From NCBI GenBank assembly GCA_964519365.1, contig CAZFHP010000012.1:1-34837 (forward strand): 34,837 nucleotides of DNA, written 5' to 3'. The DNA is from CAZFHP01 sp964519365 (GTDB taxonomy: Bacteria > Babelota > Babeliae > Babelales > RVW-14). Positions 15,870 through 25,277 of this stretch are shown here, piece after piece. The translations under genes and the position numbers were made by a program. Every line of letters starts with the position of its first letter. Position 1 is the stretch's first letter. The notes under the pieces are model-generated. The model searched no databases, was not told the DNA's origin, and saw nothing but the letters and a program-made list of their open reading frames with translations.

Positions 15870-16232
15870 TTATAGTCTTGGGAGTGAGCCTTCTTGGTGA
15901 TACCCACGTGGAGCGTGTAATTGTTGCTCTTCTGCTTCTTGTTCTTGGCGAATAGCTTCTCTTGCTTGTTCAAAGTGTTTTGGAGAAGGAATTGCTGGAA
16001 GGGTTGTGCTTTGCCCACTGAGGTCTTGTTCTGCAAAAGCTTGTGCAAGTTCTCGAATTTGTATGGATGGTGGCTGATTTATATTTTCTAGGTTTAGTTT
16101 GGGGATATTTGTTTTTGTGGCATGAGTTTGGGTTGTAAGCAAGAGTGTAATAGCAAGTGTGAAGACGCTTGCAAGTGAGACAATACTGTTAACATACGAA
16201 CGAGTTTGGGACGTTTTAATTAGGTTTTTCAT
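15870..16232 (-). CDS. Small secreted protein, unknown
   Basis: This 120-residue protein starts at the ATG at 16232 with AGGAGG eight bases upstream. Residues 1-38 form a long signal peptide (hydrophobic core SLASVFTLAITLLL, probable cleavage after Thr-His-Ala). The mature part of about 80 residues is hydrophilic and rich in Gln, Glu and Pro, with a Glu/Gln run (about 93-104). It looks disordered or helical and matches no family I know. It is a stand-alone transcription unit ending at the 15811-15852 hairpin. Confidence 0.65.
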   Translation of the reverse strand: MKNLIKTSQTRSYVNSIVSLASVFTLAITLLLTTQTHATKTNIPKLNLENINQPPSIQIRELAQAFAEQDLSGQSTTLPAIPSPKHFEQAREAIRQEQEAEEQQLHAPRGYHQEGSLPRL

Positions 16233-16378
16233 GATATGAACCTCCTTTTATTTTCCTATCCCGATTACCCATAAAATATAATTAACACTTAGTTTAGTTT
16301 TACAAATAGTATTTAAATTGTCAAGAAGAGCTAAAAACTTAGTGTTTCGGCGAAAAACGAACACTTTAAGAAACTTCT

Positions 16379-17296
16379 TTATGAACTTCTCGAATGCCAT
16401 AATTTATAGTGAGGTTCTATAGTAGGACTTGAAGGTTGTTCCCGAGGGGAAGCTTCTGCATACCATTGAGTATATGGATTTGTTGATTGTGCTTCGGATC
16501 GCTCTTTTGTTGCTATTTCGAGAGCGATTTTAATTTGTCCTTTTTTGATAGCTTCTTCGAGGATTGTTTTAATGCGTGCTAATTTTTTGCATTTTTCAAA
16601 GTTACTACCCCTACGAAGCAAGTATTTGGTTTGAGCCAAAGGTGTTTTTCCTGTATTTGTTGGAATTGTTGGGTCCGCGCCAAACTTCAGCAACAAGAGG
16701 GCTATTTCAGGATTTGCGTTTTCGATAACAAGGAAAAAAGGGGTTTCGCCCCTATTGTTACGTGCGTTTACGCATTTATAGCCTCCGGTAATAAGCAATT
16801 GATAAATAACTTTGGGATTTTTGTTTCTTGTAACGGCATATGCAAGTACAGTATTTCCATCTTCATCTGTATCTTCTACGCTGGCTCCGTGTTCTAAAAG
16901 AAATGGTGTAATTGAGGTATCACAACAGTCAAAGCTAAGGGCTGTATTAAGTGGCGATAGGCCATCACAATCTTCGTTTAAGAGACGTCTTTTTTCGTGG
17001 GGTGGCGATGATAAAACTGTTTCTTTTATTTGTTTTGTAATCGTTGGTAGGTTTGGGCCATCTATTTCGAAAAGCATGTCAACTAAACTTTCGGTTGCTT
17101 CTTTTTCTGCGGTATGTTTTTTGGATTCTTCTTCTTGTGCAAGCAAGGCTTCTTGTACTACTGGATCCATTGCTCTAAGAGCTTCCATTGCTTTTGCTTT
17201 GTTTGATGACAAAGATGTGATAACTATGGCTGATAAAGTTAAGAGAAGATGCGTTTGTCTGAGAGTATAAAGATATGCTTTGATAGACCTTTTCAT
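16379..17296 (-). CDS. Secreted ankyrin-repeat protein
   Basis: The 305-residue protein starts at the ATG at 17296 with AGGAGA upstream. The signal peptide covers about 1-36, with a cleavable Ala-Lys-Ala-Met. A Glu/Lys-rich helical region (50-75) precedes three ankyrin repeats: about 110-142 (GLSPLNTALS...ITPFLLEHGASV), 145-178 (DGNTVLAYAVTRNKN...LLITGGYKCV) and 181-212 (RGETPFFLVIENANPEIALL...FGADPT), with a partial fourth. The tail is Ser/Pro-rich. A host-protein-binding role is an inference from the family and the export signal. Confidence 0.85.
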   Translation of the reverse strand: MKRSIKAYLYTLRQTHLLLTLSAIVITSLSSNKAKAMEALRAMDPVVQEALLAQEEESKKHTAEKEATESLVDMLFEIDGPNLPTITKQIKETVLSSPPHEKRRLLNEDCDGLSPLNTALSFDCCDTSITPFLLEHGASVEDTDEDGNTVLAYAVTRNKNPKVIYQLLITGGYKCVNARNNRGETPFFLVIENANPEIALLLLKFGADPTIPTNTGKTPLAQTKYLLRRGSNFEKCKKLARIKTILEEAIKKGQIKIALEIATKERSEAQSTNPYTQWYAEASPREQPSSPTIEPHYKLWHSRSS

Positions 17297-17490
17297 AAGA
17301 GTCTCCTGATAGTTAGGTAAACACTAATAAAACTCTAGCTTCTCGTAAAAACATTAGGCCTATTTTCCACAGAATATTTTCTTTGTCCAGAAACGAGTTG
17401 TTTTGTTAAAGTTTTTGTTGTTTTTTAAGCTGTCTTTTTTATGTTGGGAAAATATTTTGTGATTGCACCAAAATCTATTTCTTGCTACTC

Positions 17491-17519
17491 TTGCTTAACG
17501 AAAATTCAGAAAATTTAAT
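17491..17519 (+). promoter_or_regulatory. Possible sigma-70-type promoter for dnaE
   Basis: TTGCTT (17491-17496) and TTTAAT (17514-17519) are separated by 17 bases and lie about 24 bases before the dnaE ATG. Both boxes deviate from consensus, so this is a suggestion only. Confidence 0.35.
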
Positions 17520-17542
17520 TCAAGAGTTTAAAACAAGCGTAT

Positions 17543-20500
17543 ATGAGCAAGCATTTTACCCATTTACATTTGCATACAGAGTATTCTCTTCTTGACGGTG
17601 CGATAAAACTTAAAGACTTAGTTAAGCATGCCAAAGAACAAGAGTGGAAAGCAATAGGTGTATCTGATCATGGTAATATCTTTGGTGCTGTAAAGTTTTT
17701 TCAGTTGGCTAAAAAACAGGATATCAAGCCTATACTTGGCGTTGAAATGTATTTTGCTCCAGATGCTCTTGTTAAGTCAACAAAAGAACGAAAATATTAT
17801 CACTTGATCTTAATCGTTCAGAACAAAGCTGGATATAAAAACTTATGTCGTCTTATGGCGTATGCCTATCAAGATGGATTTTACTTTAAGCCACGTATAG
17901 ATTATCGCATGCTTGAAAAGCATAGCGAAGGGTTAATTGCTTCTACTGGGTGCTTAGGCGGGCATATACCCCAATTGTTATTTAATGGCAATATCGAAGA
18001 AGCTCAAAAAAGAACGAATTGGTTTTTAGATGTCTTTGGCAAAGATCGTTTTTTTTATGAATTAAGCCCGGCTGATCAAGAAGAGCAAGTAAAATTAAAT
18101 AAATTATTACTTGAGTATGGCCAAAAGTTTGGCGTGACGTGTACTGCCAGTACCGATGCGCATTACTTGCGAGCGCAAGACCGTGAAGCGCATGAAGTAT
18201 TGCTGGCGATACAAACAAAAGACGTGATGGACAATCCGGATCGTTTTTCGTTTGGTGATTGTCGTGTATACGTACGTTCGACACAAGAAATGCTGGATGC
18301 GTTTCCTGATAACGAAGAGATTCTTTGGAATACGGGAAAAATCGCTGACAGTTGTGAGTTTGAATTTGAGTTTGGGAAGTTATTATTCCCACAGTCGCCT
18401 GTTCCCAAAGAGCATACGCAAGAAAGTTATTTTAAAAAGTTATGTGAAGATGGTCTTAACGAGATTAAACAAAATAAACTTATTCCCGAAGATACGTGTG
18501 ATATCTATGATGCTCGTTTAAAAGAAGAGATAGACCTGATTGTAAAAATGGGGTTTGTTGGGTACTTTCTTGTCGTCAGTGATTTTATACAGTGGGCGAA
18601 AGATAATGCTATTCCTGTTGGCCCTGGGCGAGGGTCCGCTGCCGGGTCGTTAGTTGCCTGGGCGCTTAAAATTACAAACGTCGACCCGATTAAGTATAAC
18701 TTACTCTTTGAGCGATTCTTAAATCCTGAACGAGTGAGCATGCCCGATATCGATATAGACTTTTGTGTTGAACAAAGAGAAGTCGTGATTAATTACGTAA
18801 AAGAAAAGTATGGTCATGAGTGTGTGTGTCAGATTATTACATTTGGGACCATGCTTGCTAAAAGCGTGATAAAAGACGTTGCTCGAGCTTTAGGGTTTCC
18901 GTTTCAAGACGCAAACGCACTGACAGATCTTATCCCGAACCAATTAAATATTACGCTCAAAGACGCATTTGAACAGGAACCAAGATTGCAATCTATGGTC
19001 GATTCTGATAGCAAAATTAAAAAGCTTTTTGATATTTGCTTTAAACTCGAGGGTCTTACGCGTCACGCGTCAAAGCATGCAGCGGGCTTGGTTATTGCTC
19101 CTGGGCGTCTTGACGAATTATTACCACTGTATATTCCCTCAAAGACAAACGAGCTTGTTGCACAGTATGCTATGACTGAGCTTGAAAGTTTAGGCTTTTT
19201 AAAAATGGATTTCTTGGGGCTCAAGAACTTAACTGTTATCGAACGGACGCTTAAAGCTGTTAAAAAAAATCACGGGGCCGATATCGATCTTGATCGATTA
19301 GCATTAGACGACCCAAAAGTATTTGAGCTATTAGGCAACGGGCAGACCAATGCGATTTTTCAATTTGAGTCTAACGGAATTAAAGAAGTTTTACGTAAAT
19401 TAAAGCCCGACAAGTTTGAAGATCTTATCGCTGTTAACGCGCTTTATCGGCCTGGTCCATTAGGCGCAGGGATGGTCGACGATTATATCGAACGACGTCA
19501 CGGGCGGCAAGAAGTAACGTACATGTTTCCAGAACTTAAACCGATACTTGAAGAAACGTATGGCGTTATTGTGTATCAAGAGCAGGTCATGAAAATTGCA
19601 TCGGCTATTGCAGGGTACACATTGGGAGGCGCCGATATTTTACGTCGTGCTATGGGAAAGAAAAAAGTAGAAGTGATGGCCGAACAACGGATGTTATTTA
19701 TAGACGGGGCACAAAAAAGAAACTTTGATACAAAAAAAGCCGGCGAGCTTTTTGATCTTATGGCTTTCTTTGCAGGATATGGTTTTAACAAATCTCACTC
19801 GACGGCGTATGCACTTATAGCATATCACACAGCGTATTTAAAAGCGCATTATCCCAAAGAGTTTATGGCGGCATCTGTGACATTTGAAACGGGCAACCCA
19901 GACCAGCTAACGCATTATTTGCAAGAAATTAGTGATATGGGTATAAAGACAATCTTGCCTGATGTTAATACTTCAGAGATAGAATTTTCTGCCCAAAAAG
20001 ATGGGATATCATTTGGTTTGCAGGGTATAAAAAACGTAGGGCAAGCGTCTTTGGAAGATATCTTGTCTGAGAGGTCAAAAAAGCCGTTTAAAGACATTTT
20101 AGATTTTTGCAGGCGTGTGGATCTGAGAACGTCAAACAAACGTGTAATCGAAAATTTGGTATGCGCAGGGGCTATGGATAGCCTCCCTGGTAATCGGCCA
20201 CAGAAAGTTTCAGAGATTGAAAAAATAATTGCGCTTGCTCAGGAATATAAAGAGCAGATGCGAACAGGGCAAATGGGGCTTTTTGGCTTGCCTGGTAGTT
20301 CAGGAAGTGCTGGCGTTGACGGGCAAAGTTCGTCGGAAGATAGTTCTTTTGCGGGTTCTTCGGGCTATGCGTTTAAGCCAAAAGAAGACTGGTCAGATCG
20401 TGAAAAATTAGAAAAAGAAAAAGAAGTCGCTGGATTTTATTTAAGTTCTCATCCGTTAAAGAGTTATCCGGCGTTGCGTTGGCTTGAAACTGAAAGTTTT

Positions 20501-21034
20501 GCTGACGCGCTTGAAAAAGCAAAAAACGTTACGTCTATCAAAGAGCCGTTTGCTACGTGTGCCGGGCTTATGCAAAGCTTTCGTGTGATCAATACCAAAA
20601 AGGGCGATCGCATGGCATTTGCGCAATGTGAAGACCTTTCAGGCCGTGCAGAGCTTATTATTTTTCCAAAACAGTTTGCTCGGCTAGAAAATCTTCTTGA
20701 TCAGTATCATGTGTTTGTTATAAAAGGCCAACTTGATATTGCTTCTCAAAACAAGTGCAAGATTAAAGTTAACGAGCTTATTCCTGTAGAGTTATTATTT
20801 GAGCAAGAAAAAGCCATTCGTTCTGTTGATTTATATTTGCCGTCGAGTATCGACGACGAGTATGTACAAGAGCTTGGGCAAACATTATCTGAAAAGGGCC
20901 CAATTGCTATAAGCGTAAGGTTTTCAGAAAACGGTTATAATTTACTTGTGCAAGGCAATAAAAAAACGTTATGCTCGTCTGATATGCTGGTAGATATCGA
21001 AAAGCGTGGCGTTAAAGTTAAACTCATGGTTTGA
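17543..21034 (+). CDS. dnaE: DNA polymerase III subunit alpha
   Basis: This is the replicative polymerase catalytic subunit. Its 1163 residues are almost the length of E. coli DnaE. The N-terminal PHP domain is complete, with HLHTEYSLLDGA (9-20), SDHGN (41-45) and STDAHYL. The palm carries the catalytic Asp402 and Asp404 in PDIDIDF (401-407), almost the E. coli numbering. Other landmarks are GPGRGSAAGSLVAW, HASKHAAGLVI and GYGFNKSHSTAYALIAY. A Ser/Gly-rich linker (about 915-945) precedes the OB-fold region (TCAGLMQSFRVINTKKGDRMAF...). The ribosome binding site is weak. The gene is transcribed alone and its stop overlaps the base of a terminator hairpin. Confidence 0.97.
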   Translation: MSKHFTHLHLHTEYSLLDGAIKLKDLVKHAKEQEWKAIGVSDHGNIFGAVKFFQLAKKQDIKPILGVEMYFAPDALVKSTKERKYYHLILIVQNKAGYKNLCRLMAYAYQDGFYFKPRIDYRMLEKHSEGLIASTGCLGGHIPQLLFNGNIEEAQKRTNWFLDVFGKDRFFYELSPADQEEQVKLNKLLLEYGQKFGVTCTASTDAHYLRAQDREAHEVLLAIQTKDVMDNPDRFSFGDCRVYVRSTQEMLDAFPDNEEILWNTGKIADSCEFEFEFGKLLFPQSPVPKEHTQESYFKKLCEDGLNEIKQNKLIPEDTCDIYDARLKEEIDLIVKMGFVGYFLVVSDFIQWAKDNAIPVGPGRGSAAGSLVAWALKITNVDPIKYNLLFERFLNPERVSMPDIDIDFCVEQREVVINYVKEKYGHECVCQIITFGTMLAKSVIKDVARALGFPFQDANALTDLIPNQLNITLKDAFEQEPRLQSMVDSDSKIKKLFDICFKLEGLTRHASKHAAGLVIAPGRLDELLPLYIPSKTNELVAQYAMTELESLGFLKMDFLGLKNLTVIERTLKAVKKNHGADIDLDRLALDDPKVFELLGNGQTNAIFQFESNGIKEVLRKLKPDKFEDLIAVNALYRPGPLGAGMVDDYIERRHGRQEVTYMFPELKPILEETYGVIVYQEQVMKIASAIAGYTLGGADILRRAMGKKKVEVMAEQRMLFIDGAQKRNFDTKKAGELFDLMAFFAGYGFNKSHSTAYALIAYHTAYLKAHYPKEFMAASVTFETGNPDQLTHYLQEISDMGIKTILPDVNTSEIEFSAQKDGISFGLQGIKNVGQASLEDILSERSKKPFKDILDFCRRVDLRTSNKRVIENLVCAGAMDSLPGNRPQKVSEIEKIIALAQEYKEQMRTGQMGLFGLPGSSGSAGVDGQSSSEDSSFAGSSGYAFKPKEDWSDREKLEKEKEVAGFYLSSHPLKSYPALRWLETESFADALEKAKNVTSIKEPFATCAGLMQSFRVINTKKGDRMAFAQCEDLSGRAELIIFPKQFARLENLLDQYHVFVIKGQLDIASQNKCKIKVNELIPVELLFEQEKAIRSVDLYLPSSIDDEYVQELGQTLSEKGPIAISVRFSENGYNLLVQGNKKTLCSSDMLVDIEKRGVKVKLMV

Positions 21035-21079
21035 TGGTTGTGGGAGCATCATGCTCCCACAACCATCTTAGATTTTTTT
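21033..21079 (+). terminator. Strong Rho-independent terminator of dnaE
   Basis: GATGGTTGTGGGAGCAT (21033-21049) pairs perfectly with 21051-21067, and seven Ts follow (21073-21079). The stem begins inside the dnaE stop codon. The T run reaches the stop of the convergent minus-strand gene at 21078, so the two genes share the boundary without any spare DNA. Confidence 0.9.
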
Positions 21080-22520
21080 AGGAATCAAGGAGTTCTGTTT
21101 TGTGACCAGTTTTTGGTTTTTCACAGAGGGTTTTGATTGTGGGTTTTAGTGTGAACGCTGGAGTGTCTTGATAATATTCGTAGATTGTTAGGGCTATAGA
21201 TTCTTCGCATCCTAGATATGCTTGAGCATCTGTCATGATGATAAGTTTTTCTAATGCTCGTTGTTGTTCAGGCGAAACAAGAGATTCTTTTATTTCTGGA
21301 GATGCATATTCGCAGATTATAACAGCTACGCTTGGATCACATTCTACATATGACTGAATTTCTAGTGTAACGATGAGTTCATATAATTGTTTCACAAGTA
21401 ACATTGTTTGCCCCATTTTACTTTTGATAACTTTGTCAGGGGTTGCTTCTGCTGTAATTGCTATTTCTTCTGGCGTCGGGGAGCTTGGCATTAGAGGCTC
21501 AGGGGAAAATCGTGCAATTACCTCTTCTCTCCGTGGGCTTGAAAGGTGTTGTTGGCAAAGCAATCTGAATGAGTCGAGTCGTAAGTGGTCTACGATTGGA
21601 GTAGGAGTTAAACTTCTATGGCGCGTTTTTTTTAGATGTCGGGCGGTTGGTTTAATTAAAGGACATGTTGAGACTGCGCTTATAGGAGAATAAAGCATTC
21701 CGAATTGATCAAACGCTGCTCCTAGCGGCCGTATGTCGTTGTCTAGGTTTCTAAATTTATCGTTATATTCAGGGGTTCGGCTACGTCTTAGAGCATGTTT
21801 ATTTCGTCTTTTTATTCTGACAGGATATTCATCAGGAGAGCAGTATATTAGTGGGAAGAATGCATCGATGTCATATTGATGTAAAAAATCTCTCAAGAAA
21901 TTTTGTGTTTCTTGATCGTCAAGCAGAAGATCACATATAACAAACTGTATTCCTCTTTTAAATTGTTTAACGATGTATTTACAGTAGAAACGTTCTTGAT
22001 AGATGTCTTTTTCAGGATTGTTTATTTCAAACGTTTTTACAAGTGTCGTGTCGGTTGGAGATAATGTAGGTCGTAAGTCTGGTTGAGCTAAAAGATGTTC
22101 TATTGTTGCGATTTCTGTTGTGTGACGATCGCGTGTTTTTTCTGGATTTTCGCCATCAATACTAAAAGAACAAATTCCTTTTTTATTTAATATTTTGCAG
22201 AGTGATTCTAAGATTTTTAAAAAATGTGATTTTCCCGCATTTGATGTGCCAAAATTGAACACAACGATGCGTTTTCCTCGCACTGGTTGTATTAGTTTTG
22301 CCGCGGCTTCTTCTTCTGCTCTTGCCAGAGCTTTGCGAAGTTCAAGTTATTCTCTCCAGGAGAGCATTTTAGTTTTTTTTCTATCTAGTTGTTGGGCTTG
22401 TGGGATGGGCTTGAATGTGGGAAGTGCCCCAAACAAAGAGCTAACGCCAATAGTGGCAGTAATTGTTAATGCACAAATAAGCTTGTTAAAATATGTTTTT
22501 TGAAAAAATTGTTTTTTCAT
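21078..22520 (-). pseudogene. Secreted P-loop protein interrupted by an in-frame TAA
   Basis: Reading from the ATG at 22520, which has a strong GGAGG (complement of 22527-22531), gives a signal peptide (MKKQFFQKTYFNKLICALTI...). The frame continues through SWRE to a TAA at 22347-22349, then stays open in the same frame to 21078. Just after the stop comes LELRKALARAEEEAAAKLIQ, a natural continuation. Without the TAA the product would be 480 residues. The downstream part carries a Walker A GTSNAGKS (91-98 of the full reading) and a Walker-B-like QFVICDLLLDD. An R-rich stretch (PVRIKRRNKHALRRSR) recalls small nucleotide or antibiotic kinases, but I cannot name the family. The only start for the remaining 401 codons is a GTG at 22283 without a ribosome binding site. 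It is either a recent pseudogene, a sequencing error or readthrough. Confidence 0.8.
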
Positions 22521-22711
22521 GAGAGACCTCCATTAGTTTTTTAAGCATAGTGAAAAGTAAAATACACATAAACTCTCACTAAAGGCAAGAATAGGGCATA
22601 ATTGACAGAATGTCAAATTTTGACTCTATTTAGATCTTCGGGCTTGAAAAATGGTGAGAGTTGGGTGCTTCCGTGTTTTCTGGTATATTATGACACACAG
22701 AGCGCTTTCTT

Positions 22712-22740
22712 TTGACAGATTGGAAATATTGCAATACTCT
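22712..22740 (+). promoter_or_regulatory. Possible promoter of the 787-residue secreted protein
   Basis: A consensus TTGACA (22712-22717) is followed after 17 bases by TACTCT (22735-22740), a weak -10. The start codon lies 44 bases further on, giving a short leader with a GGAGG. Confidence 0.4.
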
Positions 22741-22784
22741 TGGGATAGAAATAGTTAAGATTATAGATTTTGGAGGTTATATTT

Positions 22785-25148
22785 ATGAACAAACATATTG
22801 TTTCTTTTATTCGTTCTATCTTGATAGCGCAAGTGTTTACTTTTGTTTTACCGTGTTTTCCTGTCCATGCGATGGAAACAAAAATGCGAGAACGCGTGTG
22901 TTCGAGCAAAACAGAAACCCCAGAATTAGCATTTGATTTTTCAGGCATATCAGTACAGGATATGTATGGATTGTTCAGGCGTTTGCTTATTAATCGATCA
23001 ATCATGCATACGTATCTGCTTGGCAAGTTTGGCAAAGAGTCTGGTAGCTCAAGTGCAGATTTAGTTGCGCGAGATCATGTTTTAGAAAACTTACTTGAAC
23101 AAGATGATACTATTACCCAAACGCTTTCGCCTCAGGCGCAAGATGCATGGGATGAGTTTGAACAAAGATTGGGCTCACAAAGCTCAGGGCTTACAATGAC
23201 GAGTGTTAAGATGCTTTTGCTAGCAAGTGCTGAGTTTGCAAAACTTTCACAGGCTTTTTATAAAGAGCCATACAGGCTTGTAGAATATCTTGGGCCAAAG
23301 AAAGAGATGCTTCAAAAGCATATGATTGAAATAGAATGTGACGCAAGCAAAGCAGAGAAGCGTGCTTTGGGCACGATATTTATGAAATTGAGTGCGTTTG
23401 TTCAGAAAAAACCTCTTTTTGCGTTGTCAGCACGGGCAAGTGCTGGCGTTGCTGCTTTAAAATTTCTTGATTGTCAGCCGATATCTCTAGATATTTTAAA
23501 ACAAGTGGTTGGCCAAAGTGTTAGTAGTATTTCTCCGTTTGAAGATACGATTCGTGATTTTAGAAGTATTAGTAGAGTGATAACCAAAAATATGTCACCT
23601 ATTGCTTCACAAGAAGTGCGAGGTGTTTTGCGGGAATGTCTTGACCGTATTGAGCAAGCGGTTCATGTGGTTGCGAGATTTCAGGATGTATATATGAATA
23701 TGCATGGGCGGTTTTTAGAACTACAAACGATATTTCCAGAGCTTTACGCACAGTCAAGCGCTGTGCATGAACAGTATAATTTTTTGTATCAAATTTTTTA
23801 TCAGATGTTACGTAAAGCGTCGAGTGAACTTTCTTCTCAGGCGCGAAATGAATTCTCTCATGCCCCACAAGCAATTTTTGTTCTTGAAACGTTACCGTTA
23901 CAAAGTGTTCAGGGTGCTTGTGATTGTTTGCGAAGTTTTATTGGGCAGATTCCTCAAGCGATACGTAAAAAGCCTGAAACGAAAAAACGAGAAACAAAAG
24001 CTCTTATGAAGGTAAGAAGAACTGCTCGTAGAGAGTGCCCATTGGCTCGTGGACAAAGCCCAGAATCAATGGTATTACGTATGCTTGAAACACTTGGCCT
24101 TGACGAAAGTTCTGAAACAAGTATGTCTGATAGCGCTCTTATAACGTGGCAACGATCGCCTTTATTTAGGGGTAAAAGAGTTAACAAATGCATGAAAGAA
24201 ATGGCTATGTGCCTACGCTCTGTGAACGCTGTTATTTGTCAAAATAGTGAGCTGTCAGATGAAGTAAGTTGCTTAGCTCATGCAGCAAGAAGCTTATTAC
24301 GTTATTTTGTTGAACGGGTTTTGCAAAAAAGTAGTCAAACGCAAGAGACGGTCTTAGTGCCGCGTGATACGCGTGATCGAAGCCGTCAAACTAAAAAACA
24401 AAGAGCGAAAAGATCTGGACGCAGAGGCCGAAGAAAGAAAGTGCGTAAGAAGCGTGCGCCAAGACGAGAGGTAAAAGAAGAGCGAGATATCTTGAGTGAT
24501 AGCTCTGGTAATAGTTTAAGCGAAGAAGAAACCCAAAAAGAACGGGCTTCTCGTGTTCATGAAAGAGAACAAGTAAGTGTTGAGCAAAGTCGGGGTAGAA
24601 ATAGAAGATCGTTTACTGATATTACAAAAGATGTTTTTAGGTTTTTCTGTATTGATCGTGTTATTACGCATGTCAGAAATGCTTTTTTGGTGTTAAGCAA
24701 AATGTGGGACAGAGGCAGCTTTGACGACGGCATGACGGCGTTATTTTATTTGACAGAAGAAGAAAATCATGCTCCAGAGCAGGCGCAGATTTCTCTAGAT
24801 GTTAACTCAAAAAAACGTCTGTGTGATCGATTCCATCAGATACCTAAAAATATAAACATGTTATTACGAAATGGGATTTATGTGTCGAGTCAGCATGTTT
24901 TGAGTCAGACAGCGTGCTTACAGCATTTAAGACATCCCGTAAGCTTTAATAGTAGCTGTTATGCTATTGTCTTTCCTGGGAAAATAGGATCTCGATTTGC
25001 GTACAATTGGCGTATTTTTCAAAACCCAGGAGCCTATCACGATAATTATTCTCACGTAGGTGTTTTCCATGGGGTATGGGTGTTTATTTTTAGCAAAAGC
25101 GATAATCAGTGTTTTCATGCATGTTTTCATGAATATGCGCCAGCATAG
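22785..25148 (+). CDS. Large secreted protein with an Arg/Lys-rich segment, unknown
   Basis: The protein has 787 residues from the ATG at 22785, which has GGAGG eight bases upstream; the frame opens five codons earlier at a TTG. The signal peptide covers about residues 1-29 (ILIAQVFTFVLPCFPVHA). Residues about 40-520 are mainly helical with no recognised domain. A very basic segment follows (about 527-568, including SGRRGRRKKVRKKRAPRR) and resembles nuclear or nucleolar localisation signals. An acidic/Ser stretch comes next, then a C-terminal region of about 180 residues rich in aromatic residues and His, ending FHACFHEYAPA. It is a candidate exported effector by inference only. It precedes the phosphatase gene by 129 bases. 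Confidence 0.75.
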   Translation: MNKHIVSFIRSILIAQVFTFVLPCFPVHAMETKMRERVCSSKTETPELAFDFSGISVQDMYGLFRRLLINRSIMHTYLLGKFGKESGSSSADLVARDHVLENLLEQDDTITQTLSPQAQDAWDEFEQRLGSQSSGLTMTSVKMLLLASAEFAKLSQAFYKEPYRLVEYLGPKKEMLQKHMIEIECDASKAEKRALGTIFMKLSAFVQKKPLFALSARASAGVAALKFLDCQPISLDILKQVVGQSVSSISPFEDTIRDFRSISRVITKNMSPIASQEVRGVLRECLDRIEQAVHVVARFQDVYMNMHGRFLELQTIFPELYAQSSAVHEQYNFLYQIFYQMLRKASSELSSQARNEFSHAPQAIFVLETLPLQSVQGACDCLRSFIGQIPQAIRKKPETKKRETKALMKVRRTARRECPLARGQSPESMVLRMLETLGLDESSETSMSDSALITWQRSPLFRGKRVNKCMKEMAMCLRSVNAVICQNSELSDEVSCLAHAARSLLRYFVERVLQKSSQTQETVLVPRDTRDRSRQTKKQRAKRSGRRGRRKKVRKKRAPRREVKEERDILSDSSGNSLSEEETQKERASRVHEREQVSVEQSRGRNRRSFTDITKDVFRFFCIDRVITHVRNAFLVLSKMWDRGSFDDGMTALFYLTEEENHAPEQAQISLDVNSKKRLCDRFHQIPKNINMLLRNGIYVSSQHVLSQTACLQHLRHPVSFNSSCYAIVFPGKIGSRFAYNWRIFQNPGAYHDNYSHVGVFHGVWVFIFSKSDNQCFHACFHEYAPA

Positions 25149-25277
25149 TGCCAAGTAAATATTGCCTATTACTCATAAGCGCCCTGGGTTTGCCTTCTGA
25201 TGGCTTGTTTGCTATAATTTTGGTGTGATTTCATTTGTGTGAGCGCGTTTTCCTGTGGGTGATTTGTGGGGTGACTT

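Noticed and set aside
21078..22283. Zeta-toxin gene of a toxin-antitoxin pair
   Set aside because: The Walker motifs fit loosely, but there is no small antitoxin-like gene next to it, and the intact frame includes a signal peptide.
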